The translations under genes and the position numbers were made by a program. The notes under the pieces were generated by a model, which ran no database searches, was not told where the DNA came from, and saw nothing but the letters and a program-made list of their open reading frames with translations. DNA of 64,000 nucleotides, from positions 1 to 64,000 of the forward strand of contig JAJYDJ010000002.1 in the NCBI GenBank assembly GCA_021777565.1, in the 5' to 3' direction. Every line of letters starts with the position of its first letter. Within the stretch, counting starts at the first letter, position 1. Below, in pieces: positions 63,409 through 64,000 of this stretch. Source of the DNA: a bacterium. Lineage in GTDB: Bacteria; Patescibacteria; Microgenomatia; Levybacterales; UBA12049.

Positions 63409-63972
63409 TTAACTGGGGATTTCACGTGAGCTAATAATATTCATAAACTGCTTTCTATATTCTTCTGATTTCTCAAACTCACCTTTATACACACAGGTTG
63501 TCATGATTGACATTTTCTTTTCAACACCTCGTGCGATATTACAGAAATGCTTTCCCTCAATATATACAGCAGCGCCTCGTGCATGGCCTACTTTCATGAG
63601 TGCCTCAGCAATCTGCGTGCCAAGCGTTTCCTGATCCTGCAGTCTTCTCGCATAGATATCAACAGCACGGGAAAGTTTACTAATTCCTAATACATGTTTG
63701 GGGGACGGAATATATGCGATATGTACGTAACCGAAAAATGGCAACAAGTGGTGCTCACATAAGGAAAAGAAGTCAATATTTCTCAGTGAGATGATCCCAT
63801 TGTAGCTAGACAGATTCTCAAATAATTTATTTTCTTTTTCCAGTGACCTATCATACCCGCCAAGTAAATACTTTATAGCAACTTCAAATCTTTTTGGTGT
63901 TTCCTTAAGACCATTTCTGTCTGGGTCTTCACCAAGTTGAACAAAGAATTCCCTCACAGCATCTTGTACCAT
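63409..63972 (-). CDS. folE: GTP cyclohydrolase I
   Basis: The 187-residue protein has LGEDPDRNGLKETPKRF, the zinc site SLCEHHLLPFFG and the second zinc Cys in GKHFCNIARG; FGYVHIAYIPSPKHVLGISKLSR is the GTP-site region. It converts GTP to dihydroneopterin triphosphate, feeding folates/pterins or 7-deazaguanine synthesis. The frame stays open through the window edge upstream of ATG 63972, so a longer start outside the window cannot be excluded. Confidence 0.92.
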   Translation of the reverse strand: MVQDAVREFFVQLGEDPDRNGLKETPKRFEVAIKYLLGGYDRSLEKENKLFENLSSYNGIISLRNIDFFSLCEHHLLPFFGYVHIAYIPSPKHVLGISKLSRAVDIYARRLQDQETLGTQIAEALMKVGHARGAAVYIEGKHFCNIARGVEKKMSIMTTCVYKGEFEKSEEYRKQFMNIISSREIPS

Positions 63973-64000
63973 GATTCCAGATGGACTAATTTGTTTTTTC

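Overview
The window looks like ordinary chromosome from a candidate-phyla-radiation (Patescibacteria) bacterium, most likely of the Microgenomates group. This is a judgement from gene content, not a search result. Pointers are: TraG/VirD4-like ATPases without a conjugation locus, a B12-dependent ribonucleotide reductase, a lone FtsB-like septation protein, RpiB-Rpe-PfkB sugar enzymes, many Thr/Pro-rich secreted proteins, GIY-YIG debris beside tRNAs, a 23S-5S unit with no 16S attached, and no amino-acid or cofactor biosynthesis. UGA is used as a stop codon, so the code is the standard bacterial one.

Layout. 1-2.2 kb: end of a dockerin-type protein and a large TPR membrane protein. 2.4-6.9 kb: a TraG-like ATPase among very small genes with strong Shine-Dalgarno sites and long palindrome-rich leaders. 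7.0-10 kb: tRNA-Arg, two tRNA-Ala, a LysM-M23 peptidase and Rho. 10.2-23.6 kb: a glycosyltransferase, a giant glycine-rich surface protein, an HTH-PIN pair and a run of secreted or membrane-anchored surface proteins. 23.6-30.5 kb, read leftward from one promoter region: tRNA-Ala, 23S, 5S, rpsA, then radA and a PIN-TRAM protein. 30.5-33.7 kb: tgt, elongator and initiator tRNA-Met, an FtsB-like protein, a Xer recombinase and a tRNA-Ile with a UAU anticodon. 33.8-36.8 kb: a second TraG-like ATPase operon.

36.8-43.7 kb is the most striking part: a cobalamin acquisition-and-use locus. A cobalamin riboswitch with its own terminator precedes two secreted proteins built from the parts of animal transcobalamin/intrinsic factor (a DUF4430 domain, and a DUF4430 plus alpha/alpha-toroid protein with a membrane anchor). 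Convergent to them lie nrdR, the B12-dependent reductase nrdJ, a small membrane protein resembling an ECF-type substrate-binding subunit, and a PduO-type adenosyltransferase. Together these could capture B12, import it, adenosylate it and use it for dNTP synthesis.

43.8-64 kb: gmk, gap, a CvpA-CAP fusion, two class A penicillin-binding proteins, pfkB-rpiB-rpe, a SpoIID-like wall protein, a PH-domain/propeller membrane operon, two polytopic envelope proteins, smpB-tmRNA, comF, two tRNA-Ser genes around a broken GIY-YIG gene, and folE.

A pattern across the window is leaderless transcription: many genes have a -10 hexamer exactly 6 nt before ATG, often with a -35 box 17 nt further upstream. Those measured spacings were used to choose many start codons here. 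The short genes at 2.4-6.9 kb instead have canonical GGAGG sites.
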